Positions 19,874 to 29,445 of a stretch of 33,944 bases of DNA are shown piece by piece; the first letter of the stretch is position 1, and each line of letters starts with the position of its first letter. Where the stretch lies: contig JADGJL010000189.1 of assembly GCA_027600665.1 (NCBI GenBank), positions 1-33,944 on the forward strand, given 5' to 3'. Below the pieces are notes generated by a model that worked only from the letters and a program-made list of their open reading frames with translations, ran no database searches and had not been told where the DNA came from. The position numbers and the translations under genes are program-made. The stretch comes from Irineochytrium annulatum (Eukaryota > Chytridiomycota > Chytridiomycetes > Chytridiales > Chytridiaceae).

Positions 19874-21920
19874 TCACTTGAAGCTAGCCGTTTGATTGAT
19901 TCCTTGCTCCACGTCGGAGAGGGTTATCTACGTTGTAGAAATGGTTAGCCAGATCACGAGCGAGCAATACAACAAAATGATTTACCGAGGCGGCGTCTGG
20001 GTTGCTTCGTAAAACATGCAATGCCGCTTCTCGGCACGCATTCTCAATATCGGCGCCTAGGGACGTTAGAGAATACTGCACTTACAACCGAAAGCACCTG
20101 TGAAGCTTTCTGTTAGCCCTGCCAGCCTTTTGTAGTCATCGACTGCTAAAGAGTTCGGCATCTTGGCGAGGAATCCATGAAAGATTCGTTCGCGGCTCTA
20201 ATTAAATCGCACTAAGTATTCAGTCAACGAACTTGCGCATACATCCTCATCCGGCATCCGCAGCTCAACGGTGTCGTCCATTCTCCCGGGCCTGAGCACC
20301 GCAGGGTCGACAGCGTCGAGTCGATTCGTTACTTTCACGGAGGTGAGCGCCAAGCTGGAGAAGAAAAAACCCGGCGTTGAAAGCGATATCTTACCTGCAA
20401 TGACGAGGCCCTTGCCATCAAGGTCCGAGAGAAGCCCGTCCATCTCCGTGAGAAAGGTTGTGACGATGCGGTGGCCGGTGTTTTCGGAGGTGACGTCGCT
20501 GCCCCTTTTGGGGAAAACAGAATCAATCTTGATTAATCAACCGAGAAGAAATCAGTTGGCGTAACGAATTTGATAGCACGGGATTCATTTTACCTGGTCG
20601 ATAAACAACACAGCCGGCGCCTTCGCTTTCACCTCCTTGAACAACTTCGCAATGGCTTTCTCCGATTCGCCGACGACCTTGGACCTGATCTCTGCGCCCT
20701 AAATAGTATCCATATTTCAAACCCCCAATCCGTTGCCCAATGACGAAGCATTACCTTCACATATATGCAATGAAATCCCGTCTCGGCCGCTATCGCCAGC
20801 CCGAGCGCCGTCTTGCCGACACCAGACGGCCCGTAAAGGCAAATACCGCGTGGTGGAGCAATGTTGAGCGAGCGGAACCTCTCGCGATCAATGATGGGAT
20901 CCAATATAAGCTTCTGAGACGTGGGATTGTATTATAACCGCGAAACGACAGAAAATGAGTGAAGGTGAAAGGGGCTCCTACCCGTATCTTATCCAACACG
21001 TCATCCATCCCAAAAATCTCTTCGAACTTCTTCCCCGGTGTCACCGTCTTGCCCCTCGGCGCGGAGAACGCATCCGTGACCATCAACATTCTTCTACCCA
21101 ACTCTAAAGGCGGTTCAAACTCCTTAACGCGAAACATCATCCACATGTCTGCGCCAAACGTCAACGAAAACACAGCACGAAAACACAGCACACCGTTCTG
21201 TGCTTACCTTTAATGATATCATCAATTTGGTTTTGCTTTCCCGTCGTCGACATAAGCGTTGTGTCGACGAGATCTTCGAAGCGACCGTTCCGGCGGTACT
21301 GGCGGTCGATAGCGTCGAGGTTGCTCGTACTTGCTAGAACAGCCTGTGTGAGAATCTAAAAGCGAGTGCAGAACGACGTGAGTTTCTTACCTATGATGCA
21401 AACTGGTGGGCCGTTCCGTCGGTCCATTATAGTGAACAAGATCTCCACATATTTCTCTGTCCAAGGCGTTCAGTCTTAAATGATGCCCGACTGTTTTCAC
21501 ACCGGAAAAAAAGGTCATGAAATTGGAGACCAGAGTAGTAGGTTCTAAGGCGGTAAAAAGTGAAGAGATCGAACAAAAGGAAAAAAAAAGAAAATGAGAA
21601 GAAAAGAAAAAGTTGCAGAACTTACTCGCAATCACTGATCGTTGCGAAAGCAGCAACTCCACGTCATCGAGGAGCAAGAGGAACGGTTTCTTCGTCTTGA
21701 AACTCGCTTGGAGGCCCTCGACTATATATTCTGGTTAAAAAATACGCGATGGGGTCGTTAAAACACCTTCATTTTGTCCAGGGCTGGCAAGGCAGTTCCA
21801 ATACGTGCATTCGGGCCACAGTCCGGCTTCGCAGGGTGAGATCCGCGAGTATTCCCCCTGAAGTGGCTTACCGCGAACACGGCTGAGTCGAATATCCTGA
21901 CCAACGATTAGAACAAACAT
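19874..21920 (-). CDS. Shortened AFG2/SPATA5-like type II AAA+ ATPase with altered catalytic residues
   Basis: Twelve exons, from 21920-21767 and 21730-21626 down to 20056-19986 and 19927-19874, join in phase to 442 residues; AFG2-type proteins are about 750-900. The first ~50 residues match no known domain. Part of a first AAA domain follows, starting at its Walker B region (FLLLLDDVELLL, 68-79), with sensor-1-like STSN and an R-R-N-G-R finger region but no Walker A. The second AAA domain is complete in outline: Walker A GPSGVGKT (234-241), Walker B FIDQIDSV (291-298), sensor 1 TNR (340-342), arginine fingers LRPGR (351-355), and FTGADIENACREAAL near the end. The Walker B catalytic Glu is Gln294. 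AFG2 proteins release shuttling factors from pre-60S ribosomes. Whether this one still hydrolyses ATP is doubtful. The 5' end is the weakest part of the model. Confidence 0.72.
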
Positions 21921-22255
21921 GCAGCCCTCGCTTTACAATGCCTGGATGCGTAGCAAGCTGCTTCTATGATGGGGCAAATAGCGGTATATTATTATTTTTT
22001 TTGCATTTTATGAAGTCGCATGAATAAATAGGAAAGAAAAACAACAAAAACAGACGCGGATATGATATAAAATAGCTAGTGCTAGGGGCTCCTAAAAGAG
22101 TATGTGGCAACAAGAAGTCATCAATTGGTGTATGTGTGGGGGATGATAAATACAGCGAACATCCAGCAAGCATAGCAGATGCACAGGCAAAAGTTGCATA
22201 ATAAGTTAAAACTCGAACGAGGAGGAGTGCAAATCTGTAGGAATTAGAAAGCAGG
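21921..22255. other. AT-rich spacer between the alpha-arrestin and AAA+ genes
   Basis: The 335 bp between the arrestin stop and the first AAA+ ATG are AT-rich, with a T8 run near 21995 and no sustained frame. I looked here for the missing Walker A exon of the AAA+ gene and did not find GxxGxGKT in any minus-strand frame. The region probably holds the arrestin 3' UTR and the AAA+ promoter. Confidence 0.6.
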
Positions 22256-24633
22256 TCAGCATCGATTCGCAGACGGCGGCGATAAGGGACACCAACATTT
22301 AGAAAGTTGACTTGATAACTTCGGCGAGAGGGGCGTTTTAACTTCCTTGTGGACCGGGCCCGGAAGGAAGGCAATAGACTCAACCGTCGACGTTGTCGAC
22401 GTATCATGCTCCTTCCTCTGGCTCCGTCCTTTTGCCGTGGCTTGCATCTCAAGACCGACAGCATGCGGCTTAGGCATCCGGCTGGCAGCCCCTTCGTACG
22501 ACTCAACCAACTTCGTCTCCACAGCAAGAGACGCGAGGTCGAGGAGCTCTGACAAGTTTTCCGCCTCCGAGTATTGCCTCCGGACCTCCGCCGGAACCAC
22601 ACGCTTCGGCGGAAGCACTGGGCCGGCGTCGACCTTCAACTCGTCACGACACCCCCGCCTTCCCGCGTGTCTCCCCTCCGCCACCCAGGCGTGCCACTGC
22701 CTCCCGTCGACGACGATCTTCGCGGCCGCTTGCTGGGCAGCGACGGGCTTCGCAAGCTGTCTCGGTGGCTCCTTCGGAGGCTTTGAAGCCGTCGACGGCT
22801 CGCTCGTCCGTGCCGGCTTCGAAGGCTTCGCAGCCGGTGGAGGCTCGCTCACGTAGGTGTCTAAGTTGGACAGCGACAACATCGAAGCCGGTAATGAACT
22901 GTCACTGACGTAACTATCCATCTTGCTTGAGAGTGACTGCATCGTGTCCGACATCCAGTCGCCGTCGGTCCTGCCTGAGTCAAGAAGGGGTGGAAGGAGG
23001 GGACTGTCGATCGAAGTACTGGGCCGAAAAGATTGCGGAAGACGTTCAGGAGACTTCGCGCCGTATCGGATGCCGTGATCTGATTATAGAGTCACAAGTT
23101 AGTTTAAACTTAAAGGAAGCAACAGGCAACAGAAGCTATTGCCAGACCTGATTTACGCTTGCCCCGGCCGTCACGAATAAAAATCTTGCCCTTTCCAGTG
23201 GTGAAGGCAGGCTCCATATCGCTCAGGTCGTCCGACCAAGGGAGCTGCCGACCGCCCGCCGGGATGCAATCCGGAGACGTCGGGCGGGGCGTGATCGCCC
23301 ACGAAGCAGGCCTTTGACGAGAGTGTGACCTTGGGCGGCAGTTATTACGCTTTTGCAACGTCGAGTCATCCCTCCCACGGAGTAAAATCTCTTCAGATGC
23401 GTCCAAGGATGCCGAGTGGTAGATCCTTAGTGGTATCGAGAGACCGACGTCGGGAGTCCTCGAGGTCAGCTTGCCGACGGATATTTGAAGCGAGCAGGAT
23501 ACCTCAGCGAGCATCGATCCGTTAACTGTCCTCATCGACTCCTATAATTACATAAAAGGCATCAGTCTTCGCAGACAGGTATATGTAAGCTGCGACGCTT
23601 ACCGGAATGATTATGTTTAGACACACGGTCCGGATGTCCCCGGGCTCGAAGAAGTAATCCTTCTCTTGAAAAAGAACAGCTTTCTCACAAGACGGTCCGT
23701 CAAGCGCGTTCAGCCCCAGCCCTCCCCGAAGACATCGCGCTGTACGCACCAACGCCAGCCTAATGCCGGAAACTTTGCGCCGCGACTCGTTCGTGACCGT
23801 GACCTCAACGGGGATGTTGCTGCATGCGCTGAAGAGGTCCGTCTTGATCCTGCCCTCCACCAAGATGTGGCCTTGACACTTTGAGAAAGTTTTCCGCTCC
23901 CTCGCGTAGGCAGGCTGCGGCCGTAATCCTGCGGTAGGCCTGAGTTCGACGACGATGGGTTCCCGGTTTTCGAAGATCATCCCGACCTTTCCTCCGCATT
24001 GATATTGGACATAGCTGAGAACACATACAATGAGCCCACACGAACGAAACTTGGAATTCAGATTGAGCAGGCTCACCTTGTGATTGTGTACTTCAACAAA
24101 GCGACTCCTTTGAAGACAAAGGAACTCGGTGCGTCGCTAGGCAGGTCGAACGCGAAGGGAAAGTGGAATTTTCCGGACTTTGCCTTCCAAAACCCGTTCA
24201 CGGCAGGGCCTTCGACGGCTGACAGAAGAGGGCGCGTATGAGTTAGAAAGGACCCACGACGATGCATACTGCAACCGAAGCGATCAAGGAGGTGTCAGTA
24301 CCTGATGAAGGTGGTGTCCTACGATCGGCCTGCAACAGGTACGAGTCCGTGAAAAACTGCTCGCTGTACGGCTCGTCCCCATCCGTGATCACTATGAGGA
24401 GGAGAACGCGATCAGCTCATACAGTGGCGCATGAACGAGAAGAATGAGCTCTCACCTTCAACACCACAGATCTCGACCATGATCTCGCCCAGGCGCAGAT
24501 TGGGGCGCGAGCACTCAATCTCGAGTAACCCCTTCAGCGGGCTGCCAGCGACGTGGACGGTGGACATGAGCTGGATAGAGGACCGGAGGCCCGAGATCCA
24601 CTCTGACTTCCGCGGCAGCGGCTGGAAGTCCAT
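22256..24633 (-). CDS. Alpha-arrestin-like protein with long disordered C-terminal tail
   Basis: Six exons (24633-24456, 24415-24302, 24218-24077, 24014-23603, 23541-23148, 23079-22256) join in phase to about 687 residues. The arrestin N fold is visible in STVHVAGSPLKGLLEIE, LRLGEIMVEICGVE, FWKAKSGKFHFPFAFDLPSDAPSSF and GVALLKYTIT. The arrestin C fold follows in KTFSKCQGHILVEGRIKTDLFSACSNIPVEVTVTNES and FFEPGDIRTVCLNIIIP. Alpha-arrestins recruit Nedd4-type ubiquitin ligases to membrane proteins for endocytosis and sorting. They usually carry PPxY motifs for this, but I see none in the full predicted protein. The last ~270 residues are rich in Pro, Ser, Lys and Ala with no fold I recognise. 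The start ATG places the first beta strand about 20 residues in, as in other alpha-arrestins. The exact paralogue cannot be named. Confidence 0.78.
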
Positions 24634-24954
24634 GTCGGTGGTGGTGGGGAAGGGTTGACTGGCGGCGGATAGGAAGGAGAGAAAGGAGGTGGAACTCGTG
24701 GAGCTGACAAAGGTTCGCGTCCGCCGCGAAGCTCCGCGCGACTCGTGTCAAGGCGGGCCTTCAAAGATTAGACTCCGTCCGCCTTTAGCCACCGTTTCAA
24801 GCCACCTCACCAGCAGCCACTCCACGTTCCACGTGGCTAAGTCCGTTACTTTGCTTATCACCCTGAATCATATTTATTCTTCATCATTATTGTCACCATG
24901 CGTCGCCGGTATGTTCTGCAAATTCTCCGCGTATTCCCTCCCATCATGCTAAAC
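24634..24954. other. Spacer between DTWD1 stop and arrestin start
   Basis: A 321-bp stretch holding the arrestin promoter and the DTWD1 3' flank. The arrestin-proximal half is G/C-rich on both strands and gives proline-rich shadow frames only. The DTWD1-proximal half is AT-rich (about 24850-24900). I see no exon, RNA or repeat that I can support. Confidence 0.5.
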
Positions 24955-25929
24955 TCAATCATCATAATTAATGTAACTCGCCGCGTCCAACTTCTTCCGC
25001 GTAAAAGTCTTCCCCCTGTTCTCCCGGTAAACGCCTTGCACCGTCTCGTACTGCAACTTGAAGTAGAACAGCAGGTTATCAAACGCCCCGTCCGCCACTC
25101 CAGCGCCGCCGTTAAAGCTCTTATCCAGCTCGACGTAGAACCAATAGATAGCCTCAATAGTCGCGAGGCAGAAGTCCCCGTACGCCTGATACCGCCAGAA
25201 CAGCGTCCGTTGGTCCGGTATCCGCACGGCCGTGAAACCAAGCGGTTGAAGGCCCATGCACATGCTGCGGGCGTGCTTCCATGTCCCGTCGATCACAACG
25301 AGTCGGTCGAAGCCCCCAGCGGGCACGTCCTGGAGCGGGATGGAGTCCTGCGAGGTGGCAGGGAAAGTACCGCAACGATAAAGGAAGGAAAAGAGAAACG
25401 TTGCGTCAAGACGACGAACGCGGGCAAGTCCAAAACGGTGCAGAAAGTAAACCAAACAGCCGCATGAAAAGCTAAACCGTCGAAATACCTCAGTAGGGAA
25501 AAGCATAAGAACGCGAGACGGGTCCGGATACCGATTCCGAATTTCGTCAATGTCGTGGTGGATATCAGAGACGTACAGGCTGGTGTCGTCAGGTGCGATA
25601 AGCTGCAAGATACGAGATAGGTGCGTCAACACACTTCCACACACTTCTACACTCCAAATGACGCGATATTTGGCAGCCCACAAGCTTCCACACAACCCAG
25701 CCGACTCTACCTTAGCATGCACCGACGTCGTCTTTCCCTCCAGCTCCCTCGGATGCCGATAAATGTCCATCGGTACCGGCAGCCGGACTTTCGGTGGGAC
25801 ATGGCCACCCAATGGCGCCGCACAACGCGGGCAGTAGGCCCGGTGAGTCGTCTCGCACACTTCACACAAACTTCTCCCGGCGGCCATCAGCGGCTCAGTG
25901 TCCTTCAAGAGAGCATTAGTCAAAGACAT
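24955..25929 (-). CDS. DTWD1: DTWD1-type tRNA-uridine aminocarboxypropyltransferase
   Basis: DTW-domain enzymes transfer the 3-amino-3-carboxypropyl group of S-adenosylmethionine to uridine. DTWD1 makes acp3U at position 20 of tRNA. Three exons (25929-25711, 25602-25489, 25347-24955) give 241 residues; human DTWD1 has 304. Four cysteines in CEVCETTHRAYCPRC (22, 25, 33, 36) form a probable zinc site. KVRLPVPMDIYRHPRELEGK and TTSVHAK follow. The D-x-T-W motif is DGTW at 131-134 in RLVVIDGTWKHA. RTLFWRYQAYGDFCLATIEA and GAFDNLLFYFKLQYE complete the family pattern. Both introns (108 and 141 nt) are stop-free multiples of three, so an unspliced 324-codon frame also exists. Removing them restores spacing to human DTWD1, and both have GT-AG ends, so the spliced form is preferred. 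Confidence 0.88.
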   Translation of the reverse strand: MSLTNALLKDTEPLMAAGRSLCEVCETTHRAYCPRCAAPLGGHVPPKVRLPVPMDIYRHPRELEGKTTSVHAKVESAGLCGSLWAAKYRVIWSVEVCGSVLTHLSRILQLIAPDDTSLYVSDIHHDIDEIRNRYPDPSRVLMLFPTEVFRRFSFSCGCLVYFLHRFGLARVRRLDATFLFSFLYRCGTFPATSQDSIPLQDVPAGGFDRLVVIDGTWKHARSMCMGLQPLGFTAVRIPDQRTLFWRYQAYGDFCLATIEAIYWFYVELDKSFNGGAGVADGAFDNLLFYFKLQYETVQGVYRENRGKTFTRKKLDAASYINYDD

Positions 25930-26129
25930 GGATGGTCAAGAAAATCAATATCTCACACCGCTATCCGCAAAGAGGAAAGATTCAGGAGCTTGAGGTCATC
26001 AGCCCCGACTTCGCCGTTATCCGTCATCCTCTTCCTCGCCTTGTGGGCCGTCGTGGCGGCCGACATCTCACTGCAGGGGACCGATTTTCGGGAAAACTTT
26101 GACGGAGCCTTGTATCCTTCATCATCATA
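25930..26129. promoter_or_regulatory. Divergent intergenic region between DTWD1 and the PIERCE-like gene
   Basis: The 200 bp between the two start codons must supply both promoters. A plus-strand frame here contains a hydrophobic segment (LSVILFLALWAVVAADIS), but it has no start or splice link I can support. I see no TATA box or named factor site. Confidence 0.4.
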
Positions 26130-26480
26130 ATGGACTCACAGAAGAAGCTCCCCCTCCGGTTCGAGGCGCCAGGTAAGAGAAAGGTGCAGGCGTTTTACGT
26201 CAAGATGGCTTTTCTGACGGTTGTTGGTTTATGATAGAGTCCTGGCAATACACGGTCAAGTCCCAGCACCCGCTTTATACCACGACATCGAACCAATACG
26301 GGAAGGCTCCGCCCACGACCCATGAGATGCCGGCAACGTACCACGGGCAGTCGTCGAAATTTACCGAGGTTCACCTCCGCCGTTATAGCCGTCGTGTTCC
26401 TTTCCGTACTGATCCCTTCCTATGTTCACCAGCATATGAGCGGCGCTGGACCAGCCAGGAACTACGGGTTAAACCACTGA
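26130..26480 (+). CDS. PIERCE-like microtubule inner protein of ciliary doublets
   Basis: Three exons (26130-26172, 26238-26368, 26433-26480) join in phase to a 73-residue protein. The core HPLYTTTSNQYGKAPPTTHE followed by MPATYHGQSSKFTE matches the conserved block of the PIERCE1/PIERCE2 (C9orf116/C15orf65) family. The last exon, encoding HMSGAGPARNYGLNH, matches the family's closing G-x-x-R-N-x-G-L-N pattern. In animals PIERCE proteins sit inside the doublet A-tubule and help anchor outer dynein arms. This fits a motile flagellum, as does the CFAP184 gene at the other end of the window. The ATG at 26130 is the first in frame before the core. The gene is too short and too split to show up as one long frame. 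Confidence 0.83.
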
Positions 26481-26702
26481 TCCCATTGCTTGACACTTTG
26501 AGGCGAAACAACAGACAATTAGCGGATTAAATGCAGAATATCCTATGGAGTAAACAGCGACTCTATTTAAGAACACAATAAACGGAAAACAGTCTTCGTG
26601 TGCGACAGGGTATACGATTGCAACGATTGAAAGACGCGTGCATATACATAAGGTTACTAGAACGGCATAGGAGGAAGTGTCAGGTGGAAAATCTATATCC
26701 AC

Positions 26703-29396
26703 TCAATCAATCTTAAACCGCTTCTTCAACGTTCGACTTAAAACATAGGTAACCCCTCCAGCAACCCCACAGAAGGCAAATCCGACCGCAAGCTGCATCC
26801 CCTGAAAAGCGGGGGATGATTGCTTGAACACCCTCATTCGGATCGCGTTCCACCTATTTGAGAGTCTGTAAGATGCCTTGAAAACGTACGGGGTAAGAAG
26901 ATGCGGTACATACATGCTCTCCGTCCACGCCGCCTTCGTGGCATCAACGACCTCGAAGGTCCCAGTGCCGTAGTTGTACTCAAGTCCGGTGCCATAAGCG
27001 TCGTGGTAGAAGCTCAGACTTTGGACACATGTGCCTGCCAGGCAGAAGAAGTTTGGTCCGTAAGCGGGCTAATGGCAGTATTAAAAGCGACATCACTAAT
27101 GGTTGAACGGGCTACTTGCCGATTGGCAAACGGTATCATTCGTACAGGATCCTGTCCGGTTCACAGCCGTGGCGTTCGTAAGAAGGCTATGCACGAAGTA
27201 CGGGATATAGCTTGGGGCCGATCCGAAGGTGAAAACACTCGGGTACTGTGGTGATGTCCAGAAGTGGGTCAGGGCGGCAGAAGCTACTGAGAATTTAGTA
27301 TGACTTCATAGCGCTAAAACAAAGGCAACGCCATTGCGCACGCGCTTTAACACATACCGTTATAATATTGATCCAGATGGAAACAAGATATGTTTCTAGT
27401 AAAGCACTCAAAGAGCTCGTGAACGAGCGTGCAGTTGGCTGCAAGCGTGCGGGCACCCGTGGCATCACCACCCGCAGCCTCGTAGATAGTTTGCGCGGCC
27501 TTCGTCGCAAGTCCGCACATGATGGCCGAATGGGTTGCATTCCACGTGGTGCCGTCGTCGTATTCCGAGTTGTAATACCTGCGCAAAAATGTATGTTGAG
27601 CACTTAATATGAATCTAACACGACTCTTCTGCGTACTTGTTGGTATATGACAGGCTAAAGTCGCTAAAGACGGCTGCTGGTATCTTCTTCTTCGCCAGGA
27701 ACGACATCGCCGAACTCGGTGGTAATCTATTGTTAACCCCGGCACCGAATGCACTGCCAAAGGTCACCGTGACGTTTGTCCCATCGACGCCCCGCACCAG
27801 CACAGAGCCGTTCCACTTGAGCCCGGTTGCAAACCCGGCATGCAGCGGGTCTGCCGCGTCGTCGATGTGGAGAAAAATAGTCGGGTTCGCCGGGTCCGGC
27901 AGGCCGATTCCGGCAACCTGGTTAAACTCGAAGATCGCCGAGATGCGGTCGAAGCCGATCTGAGTGAAGTTGGTTGTCGACAAGCATGGGCGGCCGCACG
28001 CGGGGCAAGCGACCGAAGGCACGGGATCTGTGCAAGTGAAGGGCTTGGCGATGTCTTGCACGAAGCGCTGTGAGCCGGCGAAGCCCCACGCTTCAGCTCC
28101 AAACGCCGTGAACAGAAGATCCTTCGGCAGAGTGTGTATGGGCGTCTTGGACTGCGACAGGTTTATCAGAATTGCGTGAAATAAATTCCAGCCAGCCTCC
28201 TAACCTGGGCAAGAGCATCCGCAACGGCAATAAGGGTGACAAAGCCCGAAGTTGTCGTCTCCGCACCAAATGTACTATCCCTAAACATTGCATTGCTGTC
28301 CATCGATGCCGTGACGACTATAATCTCCCTCGTATCCTGTCTAGACATGTTGTACGAGAACGTCGACCACGTTGACAAACCACCGATTACATTGCAAAAT
28401 CCTGGATCCCAGGTCAGATATAGAACCAAACTGCTGAAAGCAACCAACCTCGCCTCAAACACGTCGGAGAGTTGATCGCGGCATACATGAGCCCATCGAA
28501 TTCAACCGCATACAGAGGGTAGTCAACGTATGACCGATTCTTGTTGTACTCAAGTGCCTAGACTTCGTCAGACGGCCAGCGGAGCCTTCAACAAACCTCA
28601 ATTAGGCTCCCCAAGCTCTGCACCCACGAGACGTCGTTTGGGGTGACCGGCATGAGCATAACCGGGAAGTCAAACCCTTGCTGGAGCAAGCCATTTCCCT
28701 AGATGACCCGTTATAGAGACCACCTTTATAGCAAGTTGTACATTCGGATTCCATTGGTACGGTGCGCCGGTATTGTTGGCGTACAGAGAGTACTGGAAGT
28801 TAGGGAACGGCTGATCCGCTGAGTAACTTGGTGCGCGCGGGAAGAGTGGGTGCTGCTCCACAACAATAATTCCCGAAAGCTTGTTCGAATTTCGAAGCTT
28901 CGCGATCGTGACGCTGTGAGAAAATGCTTCAATCGGCCGGTTCAACGCATATTCGAGCGGCAAGATCGCAGTAAGGTCCCTCCGAAACGCTGCCTACCCT
29001 TACAGGCAGCCCCTCCCTCTAAAGCAAAAATGAGGTTATGTCCTCAAACATACGGTTCAAACAGGGCGAACGGCATCACAACGGCGTACTGGACAAAGGG
29101 CTGGTTAAGGCTCAGGAGGCCTTCCACGTCAGCAGAGTTCTGACATTGATAAAGAATCCCGTTTGTAAGCGTACCTAAAGCAGTTTTCAGTAAGGAAAAC
29201 GGGCAGACAATGAGGCATCGAAGACAAAAGAAGCGATCTAACTGGAAGAGCCCGTGAATCCGTTCCCGCTTAAGACGCCGAAGTTACCCTGAACGCGGAT
29301 GCCCTGATACATGTTTTGCTGAAGGAAGGAGATGTCGGCGGTTGCGAAGACGACCAGGCAGGCCAACACCGCGGCTCGGCAGGTTGAGAGCATCAT
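26703..29396 (-). CDS. NCSTN: Nicastrin, gamma-secretase ectodomain subunit
   Basis: Eleven exons (29396-29243, 29174-29054, 28913-28742, 28698-28597, 28557-28449, 28401-28205, 28151-27637, 27578-27358, 27286-27132, 27068-26914, 26853-26703) join in phase to about 683 residues; human has 709. The N-terminus is a signal peptide (CRAAVLACLVVFATA). Nicastrin blocks follow in order: KLSGIIVVEQ, GNGLLQQGFDFPVML, SYNMSRQDTREIIVVTASMD, FGAETTTSGFVTLIAVADAL, TLPKDLLFTAFGAEAW, NKYYNSEYDD and FGSAPSYIPYF. Near the C-terminus come WTESMWNAIRMRVF and one transmembrane helix (LAVGFAFCGVAGGVTYVL). There are many N-x-S/T sequons. Nicastrin matures and gates gamma-secretase in the ER and endosomes. The conserved Glu is Glu305, but the DYIGS motif is GFAGS (308-312). 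No other gamma-secretase subunit is in the window. Confidence 0.92.
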
Positions 29397-29445
29397 TGCG
29401 TCTTAATCTGGTCCAGATCACCATTCTCCATTTCCACAGTCGGCC
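29397..29445. promoter_or_regulatory. 49-bp divergent promoter between nicastrin and eIF2B-gamma
   Basis: The two start codons, on opposite strands, are separated by only 49 bp, so 5' UTRs and core promoters must overlap each other or the coding exons. The segment is pyrimidine-rich on the plus strand and has no TATA box. Confidence 0.55.

Noticed and set aside
21165..21195. Two copies of ACGAAAACACAGC in an intron of the AAA+ gene
   Set aside because: A two-copy, 13-nt intronic duplication is ordinary and has no visible consequence.
21570..21612. Purine-rich A/G run in an intron of the AAA+ gene (pyrimidine on the sense strand)
   Set aside because: It fits a polypyrimidine stretch of the intron on the minus strand and needs no other explanation.
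25970..26129. Plus-strand frame with signal-anchor-like VILFLALWAVVAAD
   Set aside because: It overlaps the DTWD1 start region, has no supported start codon or splice link, and lies in the divergent promoter.
28699..28723. An apparent 25-nt intron in nicastrin
   Set aside because: An upstream donor (GTACAA at 28741) gives a normal 43-nt intron and joins QWNPN to GNGL, matching human nicastrin better.
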